Counted from the stretch's first letter, positions 25,507-34,447 are shown. The stretch: DNA of 64,000 bases from Granulosicoccus antarcticus IMCC3135 (GCF_002215215.1 NZ_CP018632.1:638001-702000); one strand, 5' to 3'. Numbers and translations: made by a program. The notes: generated from the sequence alone by a model not told the origin.

Positions 25507-26555
25507 TTCGGTGTGTTGAGGTTGTATTTCATGATGCGACCGTGTGGCCCGTTACGATCACTCTCCAGCTCGTAAACGGATCCCCTGGGGCCCTTTGCTT
25601 GCGCTGTCACAGCTTCAATGGCCGCAAGGTTGGCAGCCGTCAGTGAGACTTCGAAGCTTGCCAGGGTCTCGTCAATATTGTCAGCGGTACGCGCCCCGAT
25701 AATGGTGGCCGCGACTTGCGGTTGAGCCATCATGTAGCTGGTGGCAACGGCCGAGAGCGGTACATTATGTTCCTTGCCAATGCTGTCCAGCACTTGTAAC
25801 AGGGACTGAAACAGATCCCAGCCGCCAAAATCTTCGATGATCAGACGGTATTTGATCAACGATCGGTTCTCGAAACTGAATCCCGGGTCTGGTTGTCCTA
25901 ACCAGCGTGCGGTTAGAAATCCGCCTGCCAGTACGCCATAACACAGGATCTGTATGTTCGCATTCTCGCACCAGTGGCTGAAATCACCTGCTGGGCGTTT
26001 ATCGAGCAATGAGTACTGGACCTGAGCAGAAACCATGTCGAAGTCATCGTCGACGAACGGCTGCATGGCAGATTCGTTCCAGTTGGTACAGCCCAGGTGG
26101 CGAATCTTGCCCTTGGCCTTGAGTTTTTTGAGCACATCCAGACTAGCCAGTGGATCACCGAGAGACAGATCCCACCAGAAGAACTGCACGAGGTGCAACT
26201 GATCCAGGTTCAGTCTCTTGAGTGATCGGTCAATGATGGCTTCGATGTCTTCGTGGCGAATACTGGTCAGCTTGTCAAGATCAGGAACCAGCTTGGTGTG
26301 GACCTGAATAAGCTCTTCGACTGGACCGGACTCACGTTGGCGCAGTTCCTTGACCGCGTCGCCAATCATGGCTTCCACACCGGTGTAGATATCGGCACAG
26401 TCGAAGGTGGTAATGCCACGATCGACGAAAGTGAGCATGTCATCAACCGCTTTCTGACGATCAAACGTGCCATGTCCGCCAGCCAGTTGCCAGCCGCCTT
26501 TGATGACACGGCTGATGTTGTAGCCGGGTCGAAGCTCAGTGCGAGAGATGCTCAT
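25503..26555 (-). CDS. Aldo/keto reductase
   Basis: 350 aa from the ATG at 26555, which leaves 7 bases after the upstream gene; a longer frame to 26621 would overlap it. NAD(P)H-dependent TIM barrel: catalytic Asp/Tyr in TFDCADIYTGVEAMIG, Lys in VHTKLVPDL, HLVQFFWWD near the usual His position, and IIGARTADNIDETLASF at the cofactor site. The His is shifted or replaced (QFFWW), so catalysis may be atypical. It is related to the AKR half of the fusion at the other end of the operon. Confidence 0.88.
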   Translation of the reverse strand: MSISRTELRPGYNISRVIKGGWQLAGGHGTFDRQKAVDDMLTFVDRGITTFDCADIYTGVEAMIGDAVKELRQRESGPVEELIQVHTKLVPDLDKLTSIRHEDIEAIIDRSLKRLNLDQLHLVQFFWWDLSLGDPLASLDVLKKLKAKGKIRHLGCTNWNESAMQPFVDDDFDMVSAQVQYSLLDKRPAGDFSHWCENANIQILCYGVLAGGFLTARWLGQPDPGFSFENRSLIKYRLIIEDFGGWDLFQSLLQVLDSIGKEHNVPLSAVATSYMMAQPQVAATIIGARTADNIDETLASFEVSLTAANLAAIEAVTAQAKGPRGSVYELESDRNGPHGRIMKYNLNTPK

Positions 26556-26562
26556 GAATCGA

Positions 26563-26943
26563 TTAATTGTCAGAAGTGGATGTTGCCCAATAAGGCGTAC
26601 CACGTTTATCGGGCAGACCACTGGTTTGAGCGTGAGTGAAACGGCGTTTGTCCGTGCGGGTTATACGAAATTGGCCGCCACAGTGGGGATCGGGGCAGGC
26701 GATGCAGGCGTCTGTTGTCATCCAGTCGTGTTCATCGGTGGCGCGTTGTTTTGCCGGTAGCAACGGCAACAAGGCGGCCAGAGGGTAGAGCGGAAATTTG
26801 CCATCGGGGCCAAAAATCAGGTTCTCGCCGTGCATCAGAAAATATTGCCCCGGCTGATGATCGCAAACCATGGGTCTTTCGGTAGCGATAACCTCAACCT
26901 TGAGATCGTACAGCCAGAATTCCTTGGAGTCGCTCATGGGCAT
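26563..26943 (-). CDS. TIGR04076 family protein
   Basis: 126 aa, first gene of the transporter operon. It has the TIGR04076 pattern: YDLKVEVIATERPMVCDHQPGQYF at the N-terminus, LYPLAALLPLLPAKQRATDEHDWM in the middle and a Cys cluster CIACPDPHCGGQFRI likely to bind metal. These small proteins often accompany aldo/keto reductases and ferredoxin-like genes; function unknown. A second Met two codons later is an alternative start. Confidence 0.75.
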   Translation of the reverse strand: MPMSDSKEFWLYDLKVEVIATERPMVCDHQPGQYFLMHGENLIFGPDGKFPLYPLAALLPLLPAKQRATDEHDWMTTDACIACPDPHCGGQFRITRTDKRRFTHAQTSGLPDKRGTPYWATSTSDN

Positions 26944-27040
26944 GGCAAAGTTGAAGGATGAACACGGAATGGGAGACTTGTCTCAGGCAATCTACCACGA
27001 ACAATGTAATGCTCGCGAGTCGCGTCTTTTCAACTTCTGG

Positions 27041-27050
27041 GGAGGGGGGC
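27041..27050. repeat. Target site duplication, left copy
   Basis: GGAGGGGGGC directly before the insertion sequence. The same ten bases follow the element at 29590-29599. A perfect 10-bp duplication fits IS4-family insertion. Confidence 0.92.
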
Positions 27051-27062
27051 CAATGGCATTCA
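27051..27062. repeat. IS left terminal inverted repeat
   Basis: CAATGGCATTCA, the exact complement of the right end at 29578-29589. Beyond 12 bases the two ends diverge. Confidence 0.9.
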
Positions 27063-27131
27063 CTTAACAAAATAAGCCATTCACTTAATAAAACGGTTTT
27101 CGGCGGCCAGTGCTTTTCCCTGTTTTTTGCT

Positions 27132-29423
27132 TTAAGCCGTAATCGGTGTCTTTGCTGCGGCGAGTTTTGCTGGTTTTGGTGCTTTCCACTTGCCCACAGG
27201 CTTTCTTGAGCATCGCGCGTACGATCTGTTGGGGCGTAACTTCTGCCGGCACGTGCTAATGCTAGCGATAATGGTGTTCACGGTCTTGTTCAGCAGGTTG
27301 GTTTGTTGAAGTAACAAAGCTTCGATATGTCTAGCCACCGTCATGAGGCAGTTTTTGAAGTTCGCTTTAATGGCGTGCTTTTCACTTTCGCCTTGCTCGC
27401 TTTTTGATTGAAAGCCATCCTCACTGTGATTGGCAAATAATCGAGCGAGAGTGATGAGGTTAAAATGTGCAAAGAGTTCCTGCTTGACGCCTCGCTCGCT
27501 TTGAGCATGAAAGTCTTCGACTTTCATCAGCTGTTTGGATATTTTGTACAACTCTTCGACACCCCAGCGCGAGTGATAGACCGCTGACAGTTGCTCAATG
27601 CTGTATTTTTTCTGATCCCATAATGTGGTGCCCAGAATGTAGCTTGTTCCGCCAGCATCGTATTTCACTAACCGCAGCGCGAGTGCTGGGTAATCCGGCT
27701 GTGGGTCGTGCGCAGGTATGGATGTGCGCTTTGACTGGCTAGGAAAAATCTGGACGACGGCATCGATGTCATCGCTGTTGGCAAATGCTTCAACCACGCG
27801 ACAGGCGGTTGTCTTGAGTCGAAAGATAGGGTGTATGTGACGTTTGTCATGCTCGTGCAGCATGTCATACGAGTAATATCCACGATCATAGACCACCACA
27901 TCGGTTTCAGAGAGTGAGTTCAGGTGGCTGATCGCCATTTTGCGCTCATCGCGATGACTGGCCAAGTCAAAATCGATGGGAATTTTCGTTTTTAGCTCAT
28001 AGAGGCAGCTCACAGTACCTTGTGGATAATGGGCATTGTCCGAGGGCGTTTTGTAGCCTGCGCGAATCAACTGCCGAGGTAAGTTCAATTTTGATCCATC
28101 AACAGCCATTAGACGATGGCCTTGCCATAGTTTTTTGGGGTCGGGTTTGGCTTGTTGAAGTATTTGAACCTGGAGTAACTTGAACACCTCTTCATCTAAT
28201 TTGGCGCGAGCATTACAAAAAGCTGATGCTGCGACCGGCGTGGGTTGAGGAAGGTCTATGCCCAGAGTGCGGCACTGCTCCCAAAGCTCAGCGGTGGTGA
28301 TGGCATAGCCTTGTTTGTTCGTTGAAAAAACCAGCCGGAAGATGAAGAGCATGATCAACAGTGAGTTCAACACGCGTTGACGCTTTTGCCATTGCCGATC
28401 GAAATCATGAGCAACGTGAATCACGGTGCCAATGATGTTTTGCCACAGCTGAACAAAGGGATCAGTTGGGCCCAGTGGTCTGGGCGTATGGCCTGTATTT
28501 CTAGAGTGTGCTTTACCTTTTTTGCGGACAAGCTCAGGGCCATTGATCAGTATGGGTTTGGGGTTCCGGGTCAGTGCAAAAACATAGACATCTTTCGCAG
28601 ATTTACCCGGTGTGCTTTTAGTGGCAGATTGGCCTTTGGTCTGACCCAGGCATTGCCAATTGGCCGCGCGGTAGCAGGTGGCTTTGAATCTTGTCGGATC
28701 AATGAATGTCTCGACCAGCACGGGACGCGTGTGGTAGTTCGCCAGCCAATCATCGCTCAATTGTTTGCAGGCCATGGATAACGACTTTGAGGCCAGGCAT
28801 TTCACTTTTACCCACGGGAAGATCAGGAATCGATTGTTATTGACTAGCAAATCCAGGTGTTTTTTGTATTTCTGTTCCTGCCAGCCAATCCATTGATCAC
28901 GACAAGGTAGCGACTTGACGGCATAGCAGAACATCAGGCAGCCTAACTTTCGTCCTTGCGCATCGACAATGAAATAGCGCAAATGCGGCCCAATAGGTCG
29001 CCTGTAGCCCAGGTAATGATGCCTGTCGACTAGCTCGTTCCACAGCCCGATGTCGTGCTTGTCTGCGGCCAATTGAACCGTAATTGCCAGCTGGTCCAAC
29101 GGCTCGTCGATGAGAGGTTGTTGCTCTGAGCGAGAAGTCGGTTTGATCTGCTTCTGCAGGCCTGGTCTCTTGGTCTCATCGATTGCTGGCAAGGACACAA
29201 TGCCCAGTTTTTCCAGCGACTCCAGCGTGCTCAGGCAGGACTGAATCTTGTGCTTGCCCGCCGGTGTACACCAGCCTAGATGTTCGCTAATCGTATGAGC
29301 CAATTCCCGTCGGCTTAGTGCTGGAAAAGCGCGACAGGTTTCCTGGATGGTGCAGATTTGCTTGCGGGTAAATCGCTTGCCTGCAAAGGTGGTTGAGCTG
29401 AGGTTCTCTATGAGTGGATCCAT
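27132..29423 (-). CDS. IS4-family transposase with N-terminal DruA-like (DUF4338) domain
   Basis: 763 aa. Residues about 20-265 match DUF4338, the family of the Druantia protein DruA: HHYLGYRRPIGPHLRYFIVD, GCLMFCYAVKSLPCRDQWIG, LLVNNNRFLIFPWVKVKCLA, VETFIDPTRFKATCYRAANW. Residues about 340-700 are an IS4 DDE transposase: D442 in LMAVDGSKLNLP, D513 in VVVYDRGYYSYD, E623 in the Y(2)R(3)E(6)K signature YHSRWGVEELYKISK. A Lys/Pro-rich tail ends the protein. The transposase would cut and join the 12-bp ends. What the DruA-like part does here is unknown; target selection or strand cleavage are guesses. No druBCDE-like gene is nearby, so this is not a Druantia defence locus. Confidence 0.9.
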   Translation of the reverse strand: MDPLIENLSSTTFAGKRFTRKQICTIQETCRAFPALSRRELAHTISEHLGWCTPAGKHKIQSCLSTLESLEKLGIVSLPAIDETKRPGLQKQIKPTSRSEQQPLIDEPLDQLAITVQLAADKHDIGLWNELVDRHHYLGYRRPIGPHLRYFIVDAQGRKLGCLMFCYAVKSLPCRDQWIGWQEQKYKKHLDLLVNNNRFLIFPWVKVKCLASKSLSMACKQLSDDWLANYHTRPVLVETFIDPTRFKATCYRAANWQCLGQTKGQSATKSTPGKSAKDVYVFALTRNPKPILINGPELVRKKGKAHSRNTGHTPRPLGPTDPFVQLWQNIIGTVIHVAHDFDRQWQKRQRVLNSLLIMLFIFRLVFSTNKQGYAITTAELWEQCRTLGIDLPQPTPVAASAFCNARAKLDEEVFKLLQVQILQQAKPDPKKLWQGHRLMAVDGSKLNLPRQLIRAGYKTPSDNAHYPQGTVSCLYELKTKIPIDFDLASHRDERKMAISHLNSLSETDVVVYDRGYYSYDMLHEHDKRHIHPIFRLKTTACRVVEAFANSDDIDAVVQIFPSQSKRTSIPAHDPQPDYPALALRLVKYDAGGTSYILGTTLWDQKKYSIEQLSAVYHSRWGVEELYKISKQLMKVEDFHAQSERGVKQELFAHFNLITLARLFANHSEDGFQSKSEQGESEKHAIKANFKNCLMTVARHIEALLLQQTNLLNKTVNTIIASISTCRQKLRPNRSYARCSRKPVGKWKAPKPAKLAAAKTPITA

Positions 29424-29577
29424 GGCCCTTTCGACTGAAGTTGACGCACAGATAGTGTGTCAACTGTCGTGAAGCGAGTCAAGAGTTTTTTGAGGGACAT
29501 CTCGGAAGTGTAGAATGTTCATACTAATCAGCCTGTTACAAAACTGCCCGTGACGGGGAAATTAGTTTGCTCCAAAA

Positions 29578-29589
29578 TGAATGCCATTG
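29578..29589. repeat. IS right terminal inverted repeat
   Basis: TGAATGCCATTG, complementary to the left end over 12 bases. Confidence 0.9.
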
Positions 29590-29599
29590 GGAGGGGGGC
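29590..29599. repeat. Target site duplication, right copy
   Basis: GGAGGGGGGC, identical to 27041-27050. Confidence 0.92.
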
Positions 29600-29809
29600 T
29601 GTAGTTTGAGGACGCACGCTCGCACACAGCAGAGCTATGAGCTTGGGTGCGGATTGCTCATAGGGGCGTCGAGGCAGGGGAGGAAATTACACTTCCGATC
29701 TGTATTCCGGGAGTTTTGTTCTGCAGTAGAGGCGTCCGTGTTGGTGCTCTGCCCAGCAACCTTGCCGTGCCCTATGCTCCGGATCGAATTAGTGATTGTA
29801 TATTTCAGA

Positions 29810-31411
29810 CTAAGTGTTGTGAACAAAGCCCGTCTCTTGCAGGCGTGGCGAGTCACTCTTCTGGTACCCGGTGTAGCCCTGCGCGACAGAGCGTGCCGAT
29901 AGCTGGCTGTAGATCGCCTCTGCCTCCAAGGCCAGATTGGTCGATAGATCTGACAAAGGTTCGGCAAGGCTACCTGGAGCACGCAGGCGTTTTGCTGCTG
30001 CCATCAGAGTCGTTGTCGCCACCTCATTGAGTTCCAGGTTTTTTGCCAGCTGACCCAAATCGGCGGAGCCGTTCTGCAGCAGTGATTCATAGCCAATGAA
30101 CTGCGTACCTTCTGGTGCATGCTCTAGCACGTGGCGATAGGCATCAACCCAGTACTGTAGCCAGAACAAACGCTGTGTCGGATCGAGACTATTTTTTTCA
30201 CTGAAGTGGATAGGACGAAAATTGGCTCCAAAGTCGTGATGACCAATCCAGCGCATGTAGTTGCGGGCAAACGCATCATTCTTGTGTATCTCAAGGAAAC
30301 GCAAATGCTGGGTGTGCAGAGAGGCAACGTGAGTGGTGGGGTGTCGATAGCAGAGCAGCAGGTCTGCGTCACTGAACACCGAGCGAATGGCATCAAGACG
30401 GGACAGGTTTGCATTGTTCTTCGACAGGTAGCGCGATGACGAATTCAAGTGCTGCGTGTCGGAGTCTGAGGCGCTGGGCGTGGATGGATGTGCACCCTGC
30501 ACGTTGAGCTCTTTCAGACAAACAAGCTTGCGCGCAAGATTGACGAAAGCGTCCGGCATGTTGGCGTCCAGGTCGGTAGGCATCAGTGTTCGCATACCAC
30601 CGTCGTCAAACATCGACTTGCCCTGGTAACTCACCCAGAGCACTTCTTCAAAAGCTTCCGGGCTGTCGTAGGAAATAAGCATGCCATCGCCGTGTGCACG
30701 TTCCTGCCCCTCTCCCTGTTTACGTGAGCCTGAGCTCAGACGATTCCAGAGCAAGGGGTTGAGCACGAATGGCATTTGCCGGTAAGTGAAGCTGGCGAAC
30801 TGGTCTGTGTCGTAGAGCAATTCCAGCAACAAGGTGGTACCTGCTCGTGGCAGGCCAGTGACGAACACCGGTCGCCTAACCTCAACATCAGTCAGATGTT
30901 TCTTGAAAAGATCATTTTCAACATCGCCGAGGATTTTCTGCAAGCCCGGATGAATGAAGGCAATCCGGTGCAACAGACGATCAAGGCTGGAATACTGGCT
31001 GGTACTGGAGTGTGAACTGGCAGGTTCGCCGACTGGCTTGAAGCGGGTATACAAAGCGACGCTGACAACCGCTGCGATCAGACCCTGCCAGGATGCCAGT
31101 AAATCACTGAGGCCGCCCGGGGATAGAGTGAACAGAGACTGGGCCATGGCAGCTACTGCCACGCAGGTCAGCAATACGCCGGCAAGTTTGGCAGTGAAGG
31201 TGAAGGTATCCTTCAGCACTTGCAGACTCATGCGTCTGACTGATACTTCTTTTTCTTCGTCCGATAGCGTCGTCGAACGAATTACTTTGATCGCCGCTGG
31301 AGCCACGTTGAACACTTTCTGGATATCGCTGATCACATTCAGACGAACAAACAGCTCGTAGAACAGGATTCCTATCAGACCGAACAGGGCAACAACGGCG
31401 AGCAGATTCAT
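29810..31411 (-). CDS. Membrane-anchored sulfotransferase
   Basis: 533 aa. Two or three hydrophobic helices at the N-terminus (1-22, about 74-95, 103-122) anchor a cytosolic sulfotransferase domain from about residue 150. The 5'-phosphosulfate loop is PVFVTGLPRAGTTLLLELLY and the 3'-phosphate region includes LLCYRHPTTHVASLHTQHLR. It transfers sulfate from PAPS to a hydroxyl or amine. The start coincides with the end of the 123-aa gene, so the three genes are coupled. The acceptor is unknown, perhaps a membrane lipid or surface glycan. Confidence 0.85.
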   Translation of the reverse strand: MNLLAVVALFGLIGILFYELFVRLNVISDIQKVFNVAPAAIKVIRSTTLSDEEKEVSVRRMSLQVLKDTFTFTAKLAGVLLTCVAVAAMAQSLFTLSPGGLSDLLASWQGLIAAVVSVALYTRFKPVGEPASSHSSTSQYSSLDRLLHRIAFIHPGLQKILGDVENDLFKKHLTDVEVRRPVFVTGLPRAGTTLLLELLYDTDQFASFTYRQMPFVLNPLLWNRLSSGSRKQGEGQERAHGDGMLISYDSPEAFEEVLWVSYQGKSMFDDGGMRTLMPTDLDANMPDAFVNLARKLVCLKELNVQGAHPSTPSASDSDTQHLNSSSRYLSKNNANLSRLDAIRSVFSDADLLLCYRHPTTHVASLHTQHLRFLEIHKNDAFARNYMRWIGHHDFGANFRPIHFSEKNSLDPTQRLFWLQYWVDAYRHVLEHAPEGTQFIGYESLLQNGSADLGQLAKNLELNEVATTTLMAAAKRLRAPGSLAEPLSDLSTNLALEAEAIYSQLSARSVAQGYTGYQKSDSPRLQETGFVHNT

Positions 31412-31782
31412 TACACCTGAGTTTCGGTTCGGTTAGTGGTGCCAGCTTCAGTCGTCTCGTTGAGTGCGACTGTATTGTTGGTGTCTTGCTTGTCCGGATG
31501 GGCTTGTGATGGGTTTTCTGCTTGTGTCTGGGGCATGTCAGGATGAGCTGTCTGTTCGGCGATCGTGGCGGCGGCCTGACTGGTAGCTGGATTCGACCCC
31601 GTTTTCTTTTTGTTGAAAGCGCGTTTTAGTGGATACCAGAAGAGCCCGAAGAGCGCGAGCACGATGGCGGCAAGCACGCCGAAGATGGTGCCAATTACAC
31701 CCATACCCAGACCCGGACCCACGTAGGCCATGGCAGGTGCCGAGAACAGAATGAGTAGTGCGACGAGTGAGAGTTGTTTCAT
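31411..31782 (-). CDS. Small membrane protein of the sulfotransferase operon
   Basis: 123 aa. An N-terminal hydrophobic signal or helix (1-20), a second helix (about 27-50, GVIGTIFGVLAAIVLALFGLFWYPLK), then a polar Gln/Thr/Asn-rich tail. Overlaps both neighbours (ATGA upstream, one base downstream). The glycine-rich first part, VGPGLGMGVIGT, recalls small membrane proteins found beside arylsulfotransferase-like genes, but I cannot name a family. Confidence 0.7.
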   Translation of the reverse strand: MKQLSLVALLILFSAPAMAYVGPGLGMGVIGTIFGVLAAIVLALFGLFWYPLKRAFNKKKTGSNPATSQAAATIAEQTAHPDMPQTQAENPSQAHPDKQDTNNTVALNETTEAGTTNRTETQV

Positions 31783-33164
31783 GAGGGTTGTCCGTTGTTG
31801 CAGGCAAAGTCGGCCGGCGCTATGTCGAAGTAGTCTTCTGGTAACCAGAGATAATCTGAGATGAAGGCGTTGTGCCCTTCATTGAAAATATTGTTGATTT
31901 CCAACAGGAGTCTGCCGTTCTTGTCGAACTCCATGGCACGCCCCTCGTAGGGCACCGTTATTTGCAGGGTGCCGTCCTGCAGATACTCATGCTTGCCCAT
32001 GTACTGGCTGTAGAAACGAAAGTCGGGATCGATCTCTACGGTGCGAACTTGGCGAGTTTGCGGATCCATGGCGATGATGCTCGATTCGCCTCGATAGCCA
32101 TTGTTGTTGTACACAGAGATTTCTCCATTGGCCGTGAAATCAGGATCATGCTGCTGGATCCAGGGGCCATGGCTCCACCATTTGATCTGGCGAGTATCCG
32201 GGGCCAGTACTGCCACCATGTTGATGTTGCGAAAGCTGAGTAACAGGTCACCGGCTTCGAACTGGGGAAAGGCATCGGCCATTTCTGGCCGCAGCACTTC
32301 CAGATCATTCGGATGGAACCGGTCGTAGACCACATGCCGCCCCTTGTAGTGTTCGAATCCTTTGCCGGGTACGATGGTGAAGATGGTGCGATTCTCAGAG
32401 GAGGTGTCGATGATGTCGTCGATCAGGCTGATCTCCTCGATCGTTTCACCGGTTTCAGGGTCGAAGCGGGTGAGGAACTGGTATTGATCGAATGCCGTTA
32501 CTTCGCCATGCCAGGTCCAGAGACCGCCGCGTGGGTCGGCTGCGAAAGAATGATGAAAGGAACCCTTGCGTGACCACATCGGTTCACCGCAGGTGTCGTA
32601 ACGAGTCATGACGTCACCCTTGTCACTGTTGACGATGACCGATCCATCTTTCATGACATGGAAGGCATGGGGCGCTTCTGAACCACCAGAGGGACCATCC
32701 GGATCCTGAACGTCGTAGTTCAGCAGACGCTCATGAACCTTTGCGCCGCTGCTGTCGAAGATCCACATACCAAACTCGCCCGATTTGGGTTCGTAGCCGA
32801 GCACTGCGCGGTAGCCAGCAAGCAGTGCGTCCGGATGGTGGGCGGTCCAGGTTTCCCGCGAAGCATTCTCCGGTGCTTTTCCAACCGCGTTCTCGGGGGC
32901 AAAGCCACCGACATCCCAGGCTTCCAGTAGTACTGACTTGGCACGTGTGATCGGCTTGTAGGGCCAGTATTTCTGGTTTGCGAAGTGCACGCCAATACCA
33001 AAGATGACAGCGACGCCCAGGAACCTCAGGGAAAATTGAGATACCTTGCGGGCAATGGCTTCGCCACGGGGTTCCACCATCGCATTATTTGCCTGGCTTG
33101 AAGCCGTTGACTCTATAGGCGCTGTGTTTTCGCCTCGTTCTGTGTCGGATTGCTTGTCACACAT
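31779..33164 (-). CDS. Arylsulfotransferase (ASST)-like membrane-anchored protein
   Basis: 461 aa. One membrane helix at about 45-63 (FLGVAVIFGIGVHFA) exports a beta-propeller-like domain. Family-type motifs: HHSFAADPRGGLWTWHGE, HPNDLEVLRPEMADAFPQFE, GDLLLSFRNINMVAVLAPDT, IKWWSHGPWIQQHDPDF, EISVYNNNGYRGESSIIAMD and GKHEYLQDGTLQI. ASST enzymes use a His and move sulfate between phenols without PAPS; several His residues are present but the catalytic one cannot be fixed by eye. It heads the operon that includes a PAPS-type sulfotransferase. Confidence 0.8.
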   Translation of the reverse strand: MCDKQSDTERGENTAPIESTASSQANNAMVEPRGEAIARKVSQFSLRFLGVAVIFGIGVHFANQKYWPYKPITRAKSVLLEAWDVGGFAPENAVGKAPENASRETWTAHHPDALLAGYRAVLGYEPKSGEFGMWIFDSSGAKVHERLLNYDVQDPDGPSGGSEAPHAFHVMKDGSVIVNSDKGDVMTRYDTCGEPMWSRKGSFHHSFAADPRGGLWTWHGEVTAFDQYQFLTRFDPETGETIEEISLIDDIIDTSSENRTIFTIVPGKGFEHYKGRHVVYDRFHPNDLEVLRPEMADAFPQFEAGDLLLSFRNINMVAVLAPDTRQIKWWSHGPWIQQHDPDFTANGEISVYNNNGYRGESSIIAMDPQTRQVRTVEIDPDFRFYSQYMGKHEYLQDGTLQITVPYEGRAMEFDKNGRLLLEINNIFNEGHNAFISDYLWLPEDYFDIAPADFACNNGQPS

Positions 33165-33562
33165 CAGTCTGATTGGTCGCTTGTCGTCTGCGATGTACCG
33201 CCGGTGGCGGGATGCAGATTCCGGATGAACATGGCACTGGAATCTGCCTCTGATCGATCAGGTAGAAGTCATGATCGTACGACCTTGAATCGTCGCACAC
33301 TGATGACATTTCTTTTATGTATCTTTTGACACGTGAGTGGAAAAAAGCGCACCGAATGCCTTTCTTAACTATATGTCATGAAGCATTGGTGATTCTGCTG
33401 CCAGGCAGGCACGAGTAACTATCCAAGGGAGGTGCAATGACAATGAATACGACCAGATAATCAAGGCTGACACACAGCACACAGGTACGTCCAGGCGCGC
33501 AAAAACAAGAGGGCAATGTGTCTATCCACAGTCACCCAAACCGCGCAGGGACTCGAATATTT
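33165..33562. other. Intergenic region with an SD-led seven-residue ORF
   Basis: 398 bases upstream of the ASST operon and downstream of the LysR gene. On the plus strand AAGGGAGGTGCAATG leads ATG at 33437 to TAA at 33460, encoding MTMNTTR. A strong ribosome site before so short a frame is odd and may be the start of a deleted gene. No other gene is supported. Confidence 0.35.
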
Positions 33563-34447
33563 TCAATCAGCCCTTAAAAAATCGACAACCCAGTTGTGCA
33601 ATGGATCTTGGTTCGAGCGGGGGTGCCAAGCTGTTATCACCTCAAAACTGACAGGGGATTCCTTCAGCTCAATAGTCGCCAATTTACTGTCAATCAATGC
33701 TCTGGATGGCAAAAAGGCAATCGCATCAGTAGTTTCAAGGTAGAGAGGCACGATGGAGAAGCAAGGGGCTGATATCACCACATTTCGTTCTAACCCGAAT
33801 TGTTCAAACCAGCTATCAATCGAGCCCCGGAAGTTGGGTCTTGAAGGGGAGGCAATTATCTGTGGATGGCGCGCAATGGCTTCCAGGCTTAATTTCTTAC
33901 CCACAACCGAAGAAGTTTTTGACGCGACACAGACATGATGCTCGGTAAATAAAGTGATACAGGGGTAATTGCTGGGCACAAAGTCTGGAAATGCGACAAC
34001 CAGATTAACCCGGCCCGCGACCATGGCATCGTTCAAGGTGTCGATATCCAGATCTTGAATGATAATTTTCAACCTGGGGGCCTGTTGCCTGATCTTCGAT
34101 AGCAAGTCGGGCAGTACGACCTGCTGGGCGTAGTCAGTGGCTGCTATCACATAGGTGCTGTCGATGAGGTGCGGCTCGAAGGAATCTGGAGTCAGCAGCT
34201 GCTCAAAATCGTGAAGAATGGCTTCGATTTTTTCGCCCAATTGTTCAGCCATAGGGGTGGGAATCAAGCCATTACTCTTGCGAAGGAATAACCTGTCGTC
34301 AAAGATATCTCTCAGCTTTCTCAACTGATCACTCACCGCTTGCTGTGTTAGCCCTACTTGCTGCGCAACACGAGACACATTTTTCTCCCGCAGCAGCGCC
34401 TGGAGTATCCGTAACTGTCTGATTTCCAGTCTATCAATCTTGCTCAT
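33563..34447 (-). CDS. LysR-family transcriptional regulator
   Basis: 294 aa from the ATG at 34447; a longer frame to 34510 runs into the divergent gene's promoter region. Winged HTH at 1-60 (LEIRQLRILQALLREKNVSR, QQAVSDQLRKLRDIFDDRLF) and a LysR_substrate domain at about 90-290. It is divergent from the SDR gene, the classic layout for a LysR protein controlling its neighbour. TAACAAGTGTTA between them is a candidate site. Confidence 0.92.
   Translation of the reverse strand: MSKIDRLEIRQLRILQALLREKNVSRVAQQVGLTQQAVSDQLRKLRDIFDDRLFLRKSNGLIPTPMAEQLGEKIEAILHDFEQLLTPDSFEPHLIDSTYVIAATDYAQQVVLPDLLSKIRQQAPRLKIIIQDLDIDTLNDAMVAGRVNLVVAFPDFVPSNYPCITLFTEHHVCVASKTSSVVGKKLSLEAIARHPQIIASPSRPNFRGSIDSWFEQFGLERNVVISAPCFSIVPLYLETTDAIAFLPSRALIDSKLATIELKESPVSFEVITAWHPRSNQDPLHNWVVDFLRAD

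Larger units (their letters stand above)
27051..29589. mobile_element. Intact IS4-like insertion sequence, 2539 bp
   Basis: Bounded by inverted repeats CAATGGCATTCA (27051-27062) and TGAATGCCATTG (29578-29589), 12 of 12 matching, and flanked by identical GGAGGGGGGC target duplications. It carries one minus-strand gene, a DruA-IS4 fusion transposase. Inside the left end a 16-base unit is nearly repeated (CATTCACTTAACAAAA and CATTCACTTAATAAAA), possibly extra transposase sites. The perfect duplication and open reading frame suggest recent insertion and activity. The element lies between the start of the transporter operon and the sulfotransferase operon and breaks no recognisable gene. Confidence 0.93.

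Noticed and set aside
27132-29423. Druantia defence system
   Set aside because: Only a DruA-like domain is present, inside a transposase bounded by inverted repeats; no DruE-type helicase or other Druantia gene is nearby.
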